Assembly: GCA_964392175.1 (NCBI GenBank)
Contig: CAYMOJ010000020.1
Span: 1 to 32,032, forward strand
Source of the DNA: Firm-04 sp964392175
GTDB lineage: Bacteria > Bacillota > Clostridia > Oscillospirales > Ruminococcaceae
DNA length: 32,032 bases
Direction: 5' to 3'
Shown here: positions 1-5,309 of the stretch, one piece after another
Numbering within the stretch: position 1 is the stretch's first letter
How the letters are laid out: each line of letters opens with the position of its first letter
Position numbers and translations under genes: made by a program
The notes under the pieces: generated by a model
What the model was told of the DNA's origin: nothing
The model's database searches: none
Seen by the model: only the letters and a program-made list of their open reading frames with translations

Positions 1-52
1 TCTTTCTTGTTTTTTTCTCTTTTTGGGTCTCACATCATTGACATATGGACAT
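1..52. repeat. Left copy of direct repeat bounding the small-RNA island
   Basis: This segment is repeated almost exactly at 2082-2148. The two copies share a pyrimidine-rich start, the string CTCACATCATTGACATATGG and a following ACAT. The right copy differs by one substitution, one extra G and a 14-bp tandem duplication. The left copy begins at the first base of the window, so its true outer edge cannot be seen. The two copies enclose the repressor and the three small-ORF/small-RNA cassettes. Confidence 0.8.
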
Positions 53-246
53 TCCAAGATGCAGGATTGCACATACATTGCGCGAAAATTCCTTGAAATC
101 GTCTAGCCGTTGCATTGTAAGCATCATTTCCACAGTATCTTCTACCCCGATTTTGCAATCAACTTGCAGTCCCCGTATCAGAACAAATTAGCGCGAACCC
201 CTTTATACTCCTGTTCCAATGCATCGATGTTATCCTTGAAATTCAT
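35..246 (-). pseudogene. Possible broken short gene (frameshifted), minus strand
   Basis: Reading the minus strand from an ATG at 246, with an AAAGGG ribosome binding site six bases upstream, gives a 22-residue peptide starting MNFKDNIDALEQEYKG that stops at 178. A second frame, open from about 190, continues as LIRGLQVDCKIGVEDTVEMM and ends at 35 inside the direct repeat. A single frameshift would join them into a protein of about 65-70 residues. I do not recognise the product. It may be a decayed small gene, or the first 22 codons may be the whole gene. No minus-strand promoter is clear. Confidence 0.25.
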
Positions 247-272
247 GTTTTTCCCTTTCTGCGCATATGCGC

Positions 273-301
273 TTGACTTTTCCGCAAAGTTTTGATATAA
301 T
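273..301 (+). promoter_or_regulatory. Sigma-A-like promoter reading toward the XRE regulator
   Basis: TTGACT (273-278) and TATAAT (296-301) are separated by 17 bp. The start point would fall near 308, inside an inverted repeat with arms CCTTTGAAG (303-311) and CTTCAAAGG (325-333). Because the left arm straddles the start point, the repeat looks more like an operator or 5'-end structure than a terminator. The nearest gene downstream on this strand is the repressor at 539, about 230 bases away. Confidence 0.5.
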
Positions 302-427
302 ACCTTTGAAGCCTTGCAAAATAACTTCAAAGGCTTTTCCTTTCTGCGCTTTACGTTCTTGCGCTATACGATTTTGCACGTTCGCGAACCGTGCTAACCT
401 TTTCGGCTGGGATTGCCGTAATTGATA

Positions 428-490
428 CTACCATTTGGTAGCTTTTCCATTATACCGCCACTCGGTAGTATTGTCAATACCACCGAGTGG
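428..490. promoter_or_regulatory. Operator-like inverted repeats upstream of the XRE regulator
   Basis: A 16-bp inverted repeat lies at 458-473 and 475-490 (CCACTCGGTAGTATTG and CAATACCACCGAGTGG), with one mismatch and a one-base spacer. A second smaller palindrome, CTACCATTTGGTAG, is at 428-441. All carry the half-site TACC or GGTA. They sit 50-110 bases upstream of the repressor start, the usual place for autoregulatory operators of XRE proteins. The binding protein is inferred from position. Confidence 0.6.
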
Positions 491-538
491 TATTATGGCG
501 TAATTTGTATGGATGCACAAAAGAGGGAGGTGAAATTT

Positions 539-757
539 ATGAATGTTTACCAAAGAATAAGAGACTTGCGCGAAGACAAAGACATGAAGCAAGCCGAAAT
601 TGCGGAAAAATTATTTCTAGCAAGAGAGGTTTACAGGCGATACGAAACAGGAGCAAGAGAAATACCACTTAACATTGCTATACTAATCGCCGACTTCTAC
701 GGCGTATCGCTAGACTACCTAGCAGGGCGAACAAACGTTAAAACCGTCAACAAATAG
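539..757 (+). CDS. XRE-family helix-turn-helix transcriptional regulator, 72 aa
   Basis: The product is a minimal Cro/CI-type DNA-binding protein with a single helix-turn-helix domain (residues about 5-62) and no second domain. The recognition region is around QAEIAEKLFLAREVYRRYE (18-36), followed by the typical IADFYGVSLDYLAGR ending of this family. The ATG at 539 was chosen because GGGAGGTG lies just upstream; the frame stays open further 5' but has no better site. The inverted repeats at 428-490 are its likely operators. As the only regulator in the 2.1-kb island, it may also control the three downstream cassettes; that is inference. Confidence 0.88.
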   Translation: MNVYQRIRDLREDKDMKQAEIAEKLFLAREVYRRYETGAREIPLNIAILIADFYGVSLDYLAGRTNVKTVNK

Positions 758-924
758 CGCCTTTTTTTGGAACATGGAACAAAAAGCAAAAAAAAGTTGT
801 TCCAGATATAATCACGTATTGAAGCCATTTTTTGCATTTCTGGAACAGGAACAGCGTCGACTATAATCGTAGTAGCGGTCGGATCATCAATATGGCGGGG
901 CGTTACGTCAGAAAGGAGGTTCAC
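758..924 (+). promoter_or_regulatory. Leader region of first small-ORF cassette, with candidate -10 box
   Basis: The region between the repressor and the first small gene holds TGGAACAA paired with TTGTTCCA (hairpin about 775-803) and a further GGAAC repeat near 842. It contains two TATAAT hexamers at 807-812 and 862-867, neither with a convincing -35 box. From about 870 the sequence matches the leaders of cassettes 2 and 3. It ends in a hairpin with stem TGGCG/CGTCA (893-897, 906-910) whose loop contains GGCGTTA, just before the ribosome binding site AAAGGAGG. A start near 874 would give a ~50-base leader. Confidence 0.4.
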
Positions 925-1077
925 ATGGACGGTATGACGGCAATTGACTATATCAAGGAGTTGCATCGCGAAATCAATCAATTACAGCATGAAAACGAGC
1001 GTTTACAAAGCAAAATAAAAGAATTGGAATGCGAGTTATACGACCTGAAACATTCCAAAGATAGCACAAACGCATAA
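925..1077 (+). CDS. Small coiled-coil protein 1, 50 aa, cassette 1
   Basis: A short hydrophilic protein beginning MDGMTAIDYIKELH. From residue 9 it has leucine/isoleucine-spaced heptads (I, L, I, L, L, I, L) typical of a leucine-zipper coiled coil. No membrane segment or enzyme motif is present. The ATG follows a strong AAAGGAGG ribosome binding site at good spacing, which is conserved in the two downstream paralogues. Its first 14 residues are close to those of protein 3 at 1745-1900. The stop codon meets the end of a convergent minus-strand small RNA. I do not recognise the family; dimerisation or partner binding is a guess from the coiled coil. Confidence 0.7.
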   Translation: MDGMTAIDYIKELHREINQLQHENERLQSKIKELECELYDLKHSKDSTNA

Positions 1078-1138
1078 AAAAAGACTCCGCGCAAAGCGAA
1101 GTCTAACATCCTTCGGAGGGTAAACGCCTACCCTCCAC
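1076..1138 (-). ncRNA. Convergent small RNA 1 (~62 nt), cassette 1
   Basis: On the minus strand a promoter (TTGACA at 1173-1168, TATACT at 1150-1145, 17-bp spacer) predicts a start near 1138. The RNA would open with a hairpin (1136-1115: 8-bp stem GGAGGGTA/TACCCTCC, loop GGCGTT), then a ten-base linker. It ends in a 9-bp terminator hairpin (1104-1082, AGACTTCGC pairing GCGGAGTCT through one G-U) and seven T's that overlap the stop codon of the opposing gene. On the plus strand that stem would contain an A-C mismatch and lack a T-tract, so the minus strand is the transcribed one. Confidence 0.72.
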
Positions 1139-1144
1139 AATTTT

Positions 1145-1173
1145 AGTATACCACATCTCTATTTTTTTGTCAA
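1145..1173 (-). promoter_or_regulatory. Promoter of small RNA 1
   Basis: Consensus -35 TTGACA (1173-1168) and near-consensus -10 TATACT (1150-1145), with a 17-bp spacer, read on the minus strand. Confidence 0.82.
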
Positions 1174-1222
1174 GCCCGAAGCGCAAGCTTCAGGGGAAGG
1201 CAAGCTTCAGGAGAATCATAAC

Positions 1223-1343
1223 AACGACCGCAGGCGGTAAACCGCTTAAAGAATGGCAGCAATGGCAGCTTCGGGAAGCCAGTCAACAGCAACGGCGGTC
1301 GGGTCATCAATATGACGGGCGTTACGTCAGAAAGGGGGTTCAC
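1223..1343 (+). promoter_or_regulatory. Structured leader of cassette 2
   Basis: The leader can fold in several ways. CGACCGC (1225-1231) can pair with GCGGTCG (1295-1301), enclosing GCGGT/ACCGC and GCTTC/GAAGC hairpins. TGACG/CGTCA (1313-1317, 1325-1329) forms a hairpin with loop GGGCGTTA directly before the ribosome binding site AAAGGGGG. The first 22 bases (AACGACCGCA onward) duplicate the 5' half of the terminator at 2015-2051 but lack its adjacent 3' arm. No plus-strand promoter is obvious, so transcription may read in from cassette 1. Confidence 0.5.
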
Positions 1344-1469
1344 ATGGACGGTATGAACGAAAAGGAATTGCAACGGTTTGAAGCACTCATCCGACAGAAT
1401 GAAAGCTTGCGTCAGCAAATCGAAGCTTTAAAAGCCATAATTGCAGAACTGCTTGCAGAGCGCAAATAA
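1344..1469 (+). CDS. Small coiled-coil protein 2, 41 aa, cassette 2
   Basis: The shortest of the three paralogues, starting MDGMNEKELQRFEALIRQN. Heptad-spaced L and I residues continue to the C-terminus (LRQQIEALKAIIAELLAER), predicting one continuous amphipathic helix. Only the MDGM start is shared with the other copies; the body is unrelated at residue level although the flanks are near-identical DNA. The frame is open upstream to about 1167 through the leader. That extension is unlikely to be translated, because the corresponding leader of cassette 1 differs by a one-base indel and AAAGGGGG precedes this ATG. Function unknown. Confidence 0.65.
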   Translation: MDGMNEKELQRFEALIRQNESLRQQIEALKAIIAELLAERK

Positions 1470-1539
1470 AAAAGACCCCATCACTGAAAGAGAGTGATGA
1501 AGTCAAGAAGTTTCAGGAGGGTAAACGCCTACCCTCCAC
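1468..1539 (-). ncRNA. Convergent small RNA 2 (~72 nt), cassette 2
   Basis: Predicted from its promoter (TTGACA 1574-1569, TATACT 1551-1546, 17-bp spacer) to start near 1539. The 5' hairpin (1537-1516) is identical to that of small RNA 1. The terminator hairpin (1504-1474) is a different sequence: GACTTCATCACT pairs with AGTGATGGGGTC over 12 bp only if two G-U pairs are allowed, which works on the minus strand, whereas the plus strand would have two A-C mismatches. Six T's follow and run into the stop codon of the opposing gene. Confidence 0.72.
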
Positions 1540-1751
1540 AATTTTAGTATACCATATCTCTATTTTTTTGTCAAGCCCGAAGCGCAAGCTTCAGGGGAAG
1601 GCAAGCTTCAGGAGAATCATAACAACGACCGCAGGCGGTAAACCGCTTAAAGAATGGCAGCAATGGCAGCTTCGGGAAGCCAGTCAACAGCAACGGCGGT
1701 CGGGTCATCAATATGACGGGCGTTACGTCAGAAAGGGGGTTCACATGGACG
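1516..1751. repeat. 236-bp tandem-cassette repeat, copy B
   Basis: Second copy of the segment at 1115-1350, offset by 401 bp. A partial third copy follows at 1938-2038. It keeps the small RNA hairpin and promoter and the start of the leader, but runs into a complete terminator instead of another small gene, so it marks the end of the array. Confidence 0.9.
1546..1574 (-). promoter_or_regulatory. Promoter of small RNA 2
   Basis: TTGACA (1574-1569), 17-bp spacer, TATACT (1551-1546) on the minus strand; identical to the promoter of small RNA 1 except for one spacer base. Confidence 0.82.
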
Positions 1752-1900
1752 ATATGACGGCAATTGACTATATTCGCGAATTGCACCAACGCGAGGTTGA
1801 AAACCTGCAAAAACAGATTGCTACACTGACGCGCGAAAACGAAACGCTGCACGAAGAGATTGAAACCTTGAAGCAGCAGCAACAACCCACGGAGAAATAA
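1745..1900 (+). CDS. Small coiled-coil protein 3, 51 aa, cassette 3
   Basis: Starts MDDMTAIDYIRELHQREVEN. Like protein 1 it shares the MTAIDYI(K/R)ELH N-terminus, then diverges into a glutamate- and glutamine-rich coiled coil ending QQQQPTEK. Leucine and isoleucine fall at heptad spacing from residue 10 to about 43. The start is set by AAAGGGGG upstream, in the same context as cassette 2. The gene ends at an A-rich run that encodes the terminator T-tract of small RNA 3 on the other strand. Function unknown. Confidence 0.68.
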   Translation: MDDMTAIDYIRELHQREVENLQKQIATLTRENETLHEEIETLKQQQQPTEK

Positions 1901-1961
1901 AAAAAACCCTGCCTTTCGGCAGAGTCCAGAAATTCCAGGAGGGTAAACGCCTACCCTCTAC
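1899..1961 (-). ncRNA. Convergent small RNA 3 (~63 nt), cassette 3
   Basis: Promoter TTGACA (1996-1991), 17-bp spacer, TATATT (1973-1968). The 5' hairpin (1959-1938) keeps the loop GGCGTT but has lost the outermost pair by one substitution. The terminator (1925-1906) is again a new sequence: ACTCTGCC, GAAA tetraloop, GGCAGGGT with one G-U pair, followed by eight T's that reach the opposing stop codon. A conserved 5' hairpin with three unrelated terminators argues that both parts are under selection. Confidence 0.72.
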
Positions 1962-1967
1962 AATTTT

Positions 1968-1996
1968 AATATACCACATTTCTATTTTTTTGTCAA
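1968..1996 (-). promoter_or_regulatory. Promoter of small RNA 3
   Basis: TTGACA (1996-1991) and TATATT (1973-1968) with a 17-bp spacer on the minus strand. Confidence 0.78.
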
Positions 1997-2014
1997 GCCC
2001 TAATCAAAGAAAAC

Positions 2015-2051
2015 AACGACCGCAGGCGGTAAACCGCTTGCGGTCGTTTTT
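2015..2051 (+). terminator. Intrinsic terminator at the end of the small-ORF array
   Basis: AACGACCGCA (2015-2024) pairs with TGCGGTCGTT (2039-2048) over 10 bp, enclosing an inner GCGGT/ACCGC hairpin, followed by a run of T's to 2051. The complete structure occurs only here; the leaders of cassettes 2 and 3 retain its 5' half. It lies upstream of the small RNA 3 promoter, so it could also stop minus-strand traffic entering the array. Confidence 0.7.
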
Positions 2052-2081
2052 GCTTGAATTGCCGACTGATCTTCAATAGAA

Positions 2082-2148
2082 TCTTTCTTGTTTTTTTCTC
2101 TTTTTGGGGCTCACATCTTGGGGCTCACATCATTGACATATGGGACAT
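2082..2148. repeat. Right copy of direct repeat bounding the small-RNA island
   Basis: Matches 1-52 apart from one substitution, one extra G and an internal 14-bp tandem duplication (TTGGGGCTCACATC at 2104-2117 and 2118-2131). It separates the accessory island from the rhomboid gene. No integrase or transposase is visible between the copies. Confidence 0.8.
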
Positions 2149-2179
2149 ATGAACAAATCATTCATTTTTGAAATTTTGC

Positions 2180-2800
2180 TCACGCTGCGTCATCAGTGCC
2201 CTTGCGAGAGATGAACCATCCGAACACGCAGCCACAGATTCCACCGATAATATGCGCCATCTGCGAAATATGATCTTTTTGAAACAGCCCATCCACAACC
2301 TCGCCACTGAGGTAGATAATCGCCACCAGGATCAAAGTAATGGGAATATGGCCCTTCCGATAATTTGCAAAGGAGCTGAGCAAAATCAGCATAAATGCGA
2401 TGCCGCTTGCGCCCAGCAAAGCTGTACCGGGGAAGAACATCACTTGAATCAGCCCTGTAACAAATGCTGTCAACGCAATCATTTCCAGCAATTGCTTCGA
2501 GCCGTATTTTTCCTCCAGCATAGGCCCTACCAACAAAATCACTGTAAAATTGGAAATAAAATGATTGTAATCGGCGTGCCCCAGAACATGGGTAAGCATA
2601 CGGATATACATCAATGGATCAAGCAGTCGTGTACGATACACGCAGAAGAGGACATCGGTAGATGCGCCACCAGTGAGCTTGCCAAGCACCAGCGCAAGAA
2701 AGGAAAGCAACGTGAATGTAAGGATCACAGGGGCATTATACTGAAAACGGCTAAAAAATTCGCCCAATTTACCCTTGGGCTTCGTAGATTGTTCTGACAT
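2180..2800 (-). CDS. Rhomboid family intramembrane serine protease, 206 aa
   Basis: Polytopic membrane protein with about six hydrophobic segments. Rhomboids cleave membrane proteins within the bilayer using a Ser-His dyad. The signatures are visible: HADYNHFISNF (H75, H80, N84, the HxxxxHxxxN oxyanion segment), GASG with nucleophile Ser132, and AHIIGG with catalytic His183. The ATG at 2800 follows AAGGAGG; an upstream in-frame start would lie within the promoter region. The gene has its own promoter and is separated from the mannanase by a strong hairpin, so it is probably monocistronic. Substrates are unknown. Confidence 0.9.
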   Translation of the reverse strand: MSEQSTKPKGKLGEFFSRFQYNAPVILTFTLLSFLALVLGKLTGGASTDVLFCVYRTRLLDPLMYIRMLTHVLGHADYNHFISNFTVILLVGPMLEEKYGSKQLLEMIALTAFVTGLIQVMFFPGTALLGASGIAFMLILLSSFANYRKGHIPITLILVAIIYLSGEVVDGLFQKDHISQMAHIIGGICGCVFGWFISRKGTDDAA

Positions 2801-2822
2801 GGTAAAAACCTCCTTCACATTC

Positions 2823-2851
2823 ATTATAGCATAGCCGTCACAGAAAAGCAA
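2823..2851 (-). promoter_or_regulatory. Promoter of the rhomboid gene
   Basis: TTGCTT (2851-2846), 17-bp spacer, TATAAT (2828-2823), with an extended -10 TGC just before the hexamer, on the minus strand. Confidence 0.75.
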
Positions 2852-2933
2852 GCGAAAAATTTCCTGATGTGTTCGTCCGGGTCATACAAAAGCATCGTAA
2901 AAATAAAGCAAATACGAATACAGCGAATATAAC

Positions 2934-2965
2934 AACATCGCCGTATCAAACAATACGGCGATGTT
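2934..2965 (-). terminator. Terminator hairpin downstream of the mannanase gene
   Basis: A 13-bp perfect stem, AACATCGCCGTAT against ATACGGCGATGTT, with a six-base loop. On the minus strand it is followed by the T-rich TGTTATATT, and on the plus strand by TCCTTTT, so it may act in both directions. It lies 100 bases past the mannanase stop. The remaining bases to 3064 show nothing else. Confidence 0.65.
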
Positions 2966-3064
2966 TCCTTTTGCATTGATTATACTGATTCTGGGATTGC
3001 CTGCTTAGCGGAAAAATTCGAAAGAATAGGATTTTCTTTCAGATTACGCCTGCAAGAAATCGAC

Positions 3065-5275
3065 TTACTCCCACGCAATGCCCGCGATGGATTTCAGGAT
3101 CAGCGACGCATCAGTTGCATCGGCTTTGCCATCCCCATTGACGTCCGCATTCAGAATGCCCTGCTCCGTCACAGTGATGTCTTTATCCTCAGCAACCAAA
3201 CGATTCAGCAGAATGACATCACCGACTTTCACATCACCATCGCAGTTCACATCGCCTGCCATGTAATGATCGGAAACAGACGGCTCGGTCGTACCAGGCA
3301 CGATAGGATCTGCAGTATCGCTCACAAGCAGATAATCGTAATAAGTCCAACCTTCTGCTGCTACCAGTTTAATGGTATTGGTACCTGCTTTCAGTTCCAC
3401 GGGAATGGGATCCGATTCGCCAAACATGATGGAATACGGGAAAAACACCTCGCCATACTCCGCACCATTTACATAAAGCTGTTGGGTCTTGCCAAGCTCT
3501 TCATATCTCTGCTGATAGCCGTACGTAAGATAATATGTACCTGCCTCATCGACCGTAATCGTTTGTTCAATGGCATCGCCTGCGCCCTTGAGGAACACAT
3601 AGCCCGAACCGGAGCAATACTTGTATTCAATGATCTCTGTACCATCATTGCGTGTTACAGTGCCGTCCTCGCACTCATACGCGCCTGCAACATTCCAGTT
3701 GCCGCCATTGCCGCGCTCATAACCGTACAGGTCAGAGGGCAGCTCATCCAATGTGATGACAGCTTCGCTGTTGTACACCTCGTTGAGATGTTCCTTAGAA
3801 TTGGTTGTGCCATCGGTGAGGTAAGAGCCATACCACGGGCAGAAATACGACCACATAGCACCTTCGTTGAGCATCTTCTCTATAGAAGGAATCTTGTCAG
3901 TCTCAGCAAGTGCGACCATTTTGGTATCATTGGAATAGCCCACCAGCTTCAGAAACACAGAGGTTGCAGCGTCATAGTTCCATGTATAGGGCGAACCCTC
4001 ATATTTATCATATGCGATGATATCCACATACGCGTCACCGGGATACCACTCATCGGAGTTGTCCAACTCATAGAGGTTCAGTTCCCAGATACAGTTGTGA
4101 ACACCGTGCTCTTCCGTCAGCATAGTATACAGCAGCTTCCACAGCTCTTTGAATACTTCCGGCCCGCGATCGCCCCACCAGAACCACGCTGTGCCGTCAC
4201 CATATCTGCCATAGTTACCCTGCGCCTCGTGCAGCGGACGGAAAATCACCGGTACGCCTTCCTCTTGCAGGATCAGCAGTTGTTCTGCAAGCAATGCAAC
4301 ATTTGCCTCAAAGAACTCGCGCTCCTTCGTACCTTCAATCAGCACATTCTCGGTATTGAAGCTACTGCCTGTTTTCTGGTAATTTGCGTAAGAGCATTGC
4401 TCCCAATCCACAACATCGCCGATCTCATAGTTGTCGAAATCCTTAGGCACATTGATATGCCAACAGGCAGTCGCGATGCCACCACGCTGCGCCACCCACT
4501 GGATCATGCGACCCGTGGTACCATCCTCCCAGCCGTACATATTGTTGTAATTCATGAAGTCAAAGCCGCGAATAGCAGGATACTGCCCTGTTGCATCATA
4601 GATATACTCAAACTCCAGCTCACTGTCCCCATCGTTTCCGCCACCATAAATCTCCTGCTGACCGGAAATAATGTACTCGCCGTAATGATCGGTCATATAC
4701 TGCATCAGTGCCTTGGTTTCTGCGGTTGCATTGGGATCGCTCGTGGTAGCGGGCACATTCATTTCCGGCATATCAGCATAGTCGAAGGTCACGGTATCAT
4801 ACAGCACAAAGTAGTAGCTGCCTGCACCACTGATCTCAATCGTATGTTCACCTGCGGAAATATAAAAGTAGCCAAAGCTAAAATCGATCCACTCCCCCTT
4901 ATTGGGAATGGGCACATTCGCGACCTGTTCACCATCCACGGTAACGGTCTGTGAACGGCTGCCATCCAAATACATCCAGCAGCGCGTGGTGATTTCATAC
5001 ATTGCGCCCTCAGCAAGGTCAACATTCAACTGAATGCCACCGCCATTTGCGACCCACACAAAGCCCTCGCCACTGTATCCCGGATATGCAGTACCATATA
5101 CATCTGTCGCGATCTGGCTGCCGCTGATGAGATCGCAGTCCTCTGCCTCAGCGAAAAGCAAAGGTTCCGCTGCGATAGCTTGCAAAGCCGGAGCAGCAAG
5201 CACACACGCAGCAGCATTCGCGGAAATCGCCATGGCGACAACCCCCGAATGCAAACGCTTGAAAGTTTCTTTCAT
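3065..5275 (-). CDS. Dockerin-bearing GH26 beta-mannanase with two CBM35-like modules, 736 aa
   Basis: Secreted enzyme predicted to cleave beta-1,4-mannan and to attach to a cellulosome. In order: signal peptide (1-36), a beta-sandwich module starting LFAEAEDCDL (about 40-170, CBM35-like), the GH26 barrel (about 185-510), a second CBM35-like module (about 520-655) and a type I dockerin (about 672-736) with two calcium loops, DVNCDGDVKVGD and DVNGDGKADATD. The GH26 acid/base glutamate is in RPLHEAQG (E350) and the nucleophile in ALAETD (E458). Between E350 and the usual FWWG string there is an extra ten-residue loop. The ATG at 5275 follows GGGGAGG; a TTG six codons earlier is less likely. It has its own promoter. 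Other GH26 specificities are possible, but mannanase fits best. Confidence 0.92.
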   Translation of the reverse strand: MKETFKRLHSGVVAMAISANAAACVLAAPALQAIAAEPLLFAEAEDCDLISGSQIATDVYGTAYPGYSGEGFVWVANGGGIQLNVDLAEGAMYEITTRCWMYLDGSRSQTVTVDGEQVANVPIPNKGEWIDFSFGYFYISAGEHTIEISGAGSYYFVLYDTVTFDYADMPEMNVPATTSDPNATAETKALMQYMTDHYGEYIISGQQEIYGGGNDGDSELEFEYIYDATGQYPAIRGFDFMNYNNMYGWEDGTTGRMIQWVAQRGGIATACWHINVPKDFDNYEIGDVVDWEQCSYANYQKTGSSFNTENVLIEGTKEREFFEANVALLAEQLLILQEEGVPVIFRPLHEAQGNYGRYGDGTAWFWWGDRGPEVFKELWKLLYTMLTEEHGVHNCIWELNLYELDNSDEWYPGDAYVDIIAYDKYEGSPYTWNYDAATSVFLKLVGYSNDTKMVALAETDKIPSIEKMLNEGAMWSYFCPWYGSYLTDGTTNSKEHLNEVYNSEAVITLDELPSDLYGYERGNGGNWNVAGAYECEDGTVTRNDGTEIIEYKYCSGSGYVFLKGAGDAIEQTITVDEAGTYYLTYGYQQRYEELGKTQQLYVNGAEYGEVFFPYSIMFGESDPIPVELKAGTNTIKLVAAEGWTYYDYLLVSDTADPIVPGTTEPSVSDHYMAGDVNCDGDVKVGDVILLNRLVAEDKDITVTEQGILNADVNGDGKADATDASLILKSIAGIAWE

Positions 5276-5309
5276 GGTTAAAAGCCTCCCCAATATTCAA
5301 AGTAATGCT

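Larger units (their letters stand above)
1115..1350. repeat. 236-bp tandem-cassette repeat, copy A
   Basis: This segment recurs at 1516-1751, offset by 401 bp, with a single difference seen (C to T at 1154/1555). It spans the small RNA 5' hairpin, the small RNA promoter, the whole leader of the next small gene and its first seven bases. Beyond the first codons the coding bodies diverge sharply, so constant flanks surround a variable gene-plus-terminator segment. Confidence 0.9.

Noticed and set aside
110..295. Plus-strand open frame of 61 codons near the left edge
   Set aside because: No ribosome binding site, Phe/Ser/Tyr-rich random composition, and it overlaps a better supported minus-strand candidate.
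303..345. Intrinsic terminator after the promoter at 273-301
   Set aside because: The expected start point lies inside the left arm, so the RNA would not contain the full stem, and the following T-tract is interrupted.
1167..1343. N-terminal extension of small proteins 2 and 3 through the leader (frame open from a TTG in the small RNA promoter)
   Set aside because: The leader of cassette 1 differs by a one-base indel in this stretch, the extension has no ribosome binding site, and the conserved GGAGG/GGGGG site points to the MDGM/MDDM start.
1115..1959. CRISPR array
   Set aside because: The hairpin repeats occur three times at about 400-bp spacing with genes between them; there are no short regular spacers and no cas genes.
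925..1996. Classic type I toxin-antitoxin locus with a membrane toxin
   Set aside because: The arrangement is similar, but none of the three peptides has a hydrophobic membrane segment, so no toxin call is made.
1..2148. Prophage or integrative element
   Set aside because: No integrase, recombinase, phage structural gene or tRNA target is visible in this stretch; the tRNA-Gly is 30 kb away.
3266..4954. A 562-codon plus-strand open frame opposite the mannanase (others at 19223-21061, 12847-14013 and 28546-29874)
   Set aside because: All lie antisense to well-supported genes, have shadow-type composition and no start signals. They reflect low stop density in the complementary frame.
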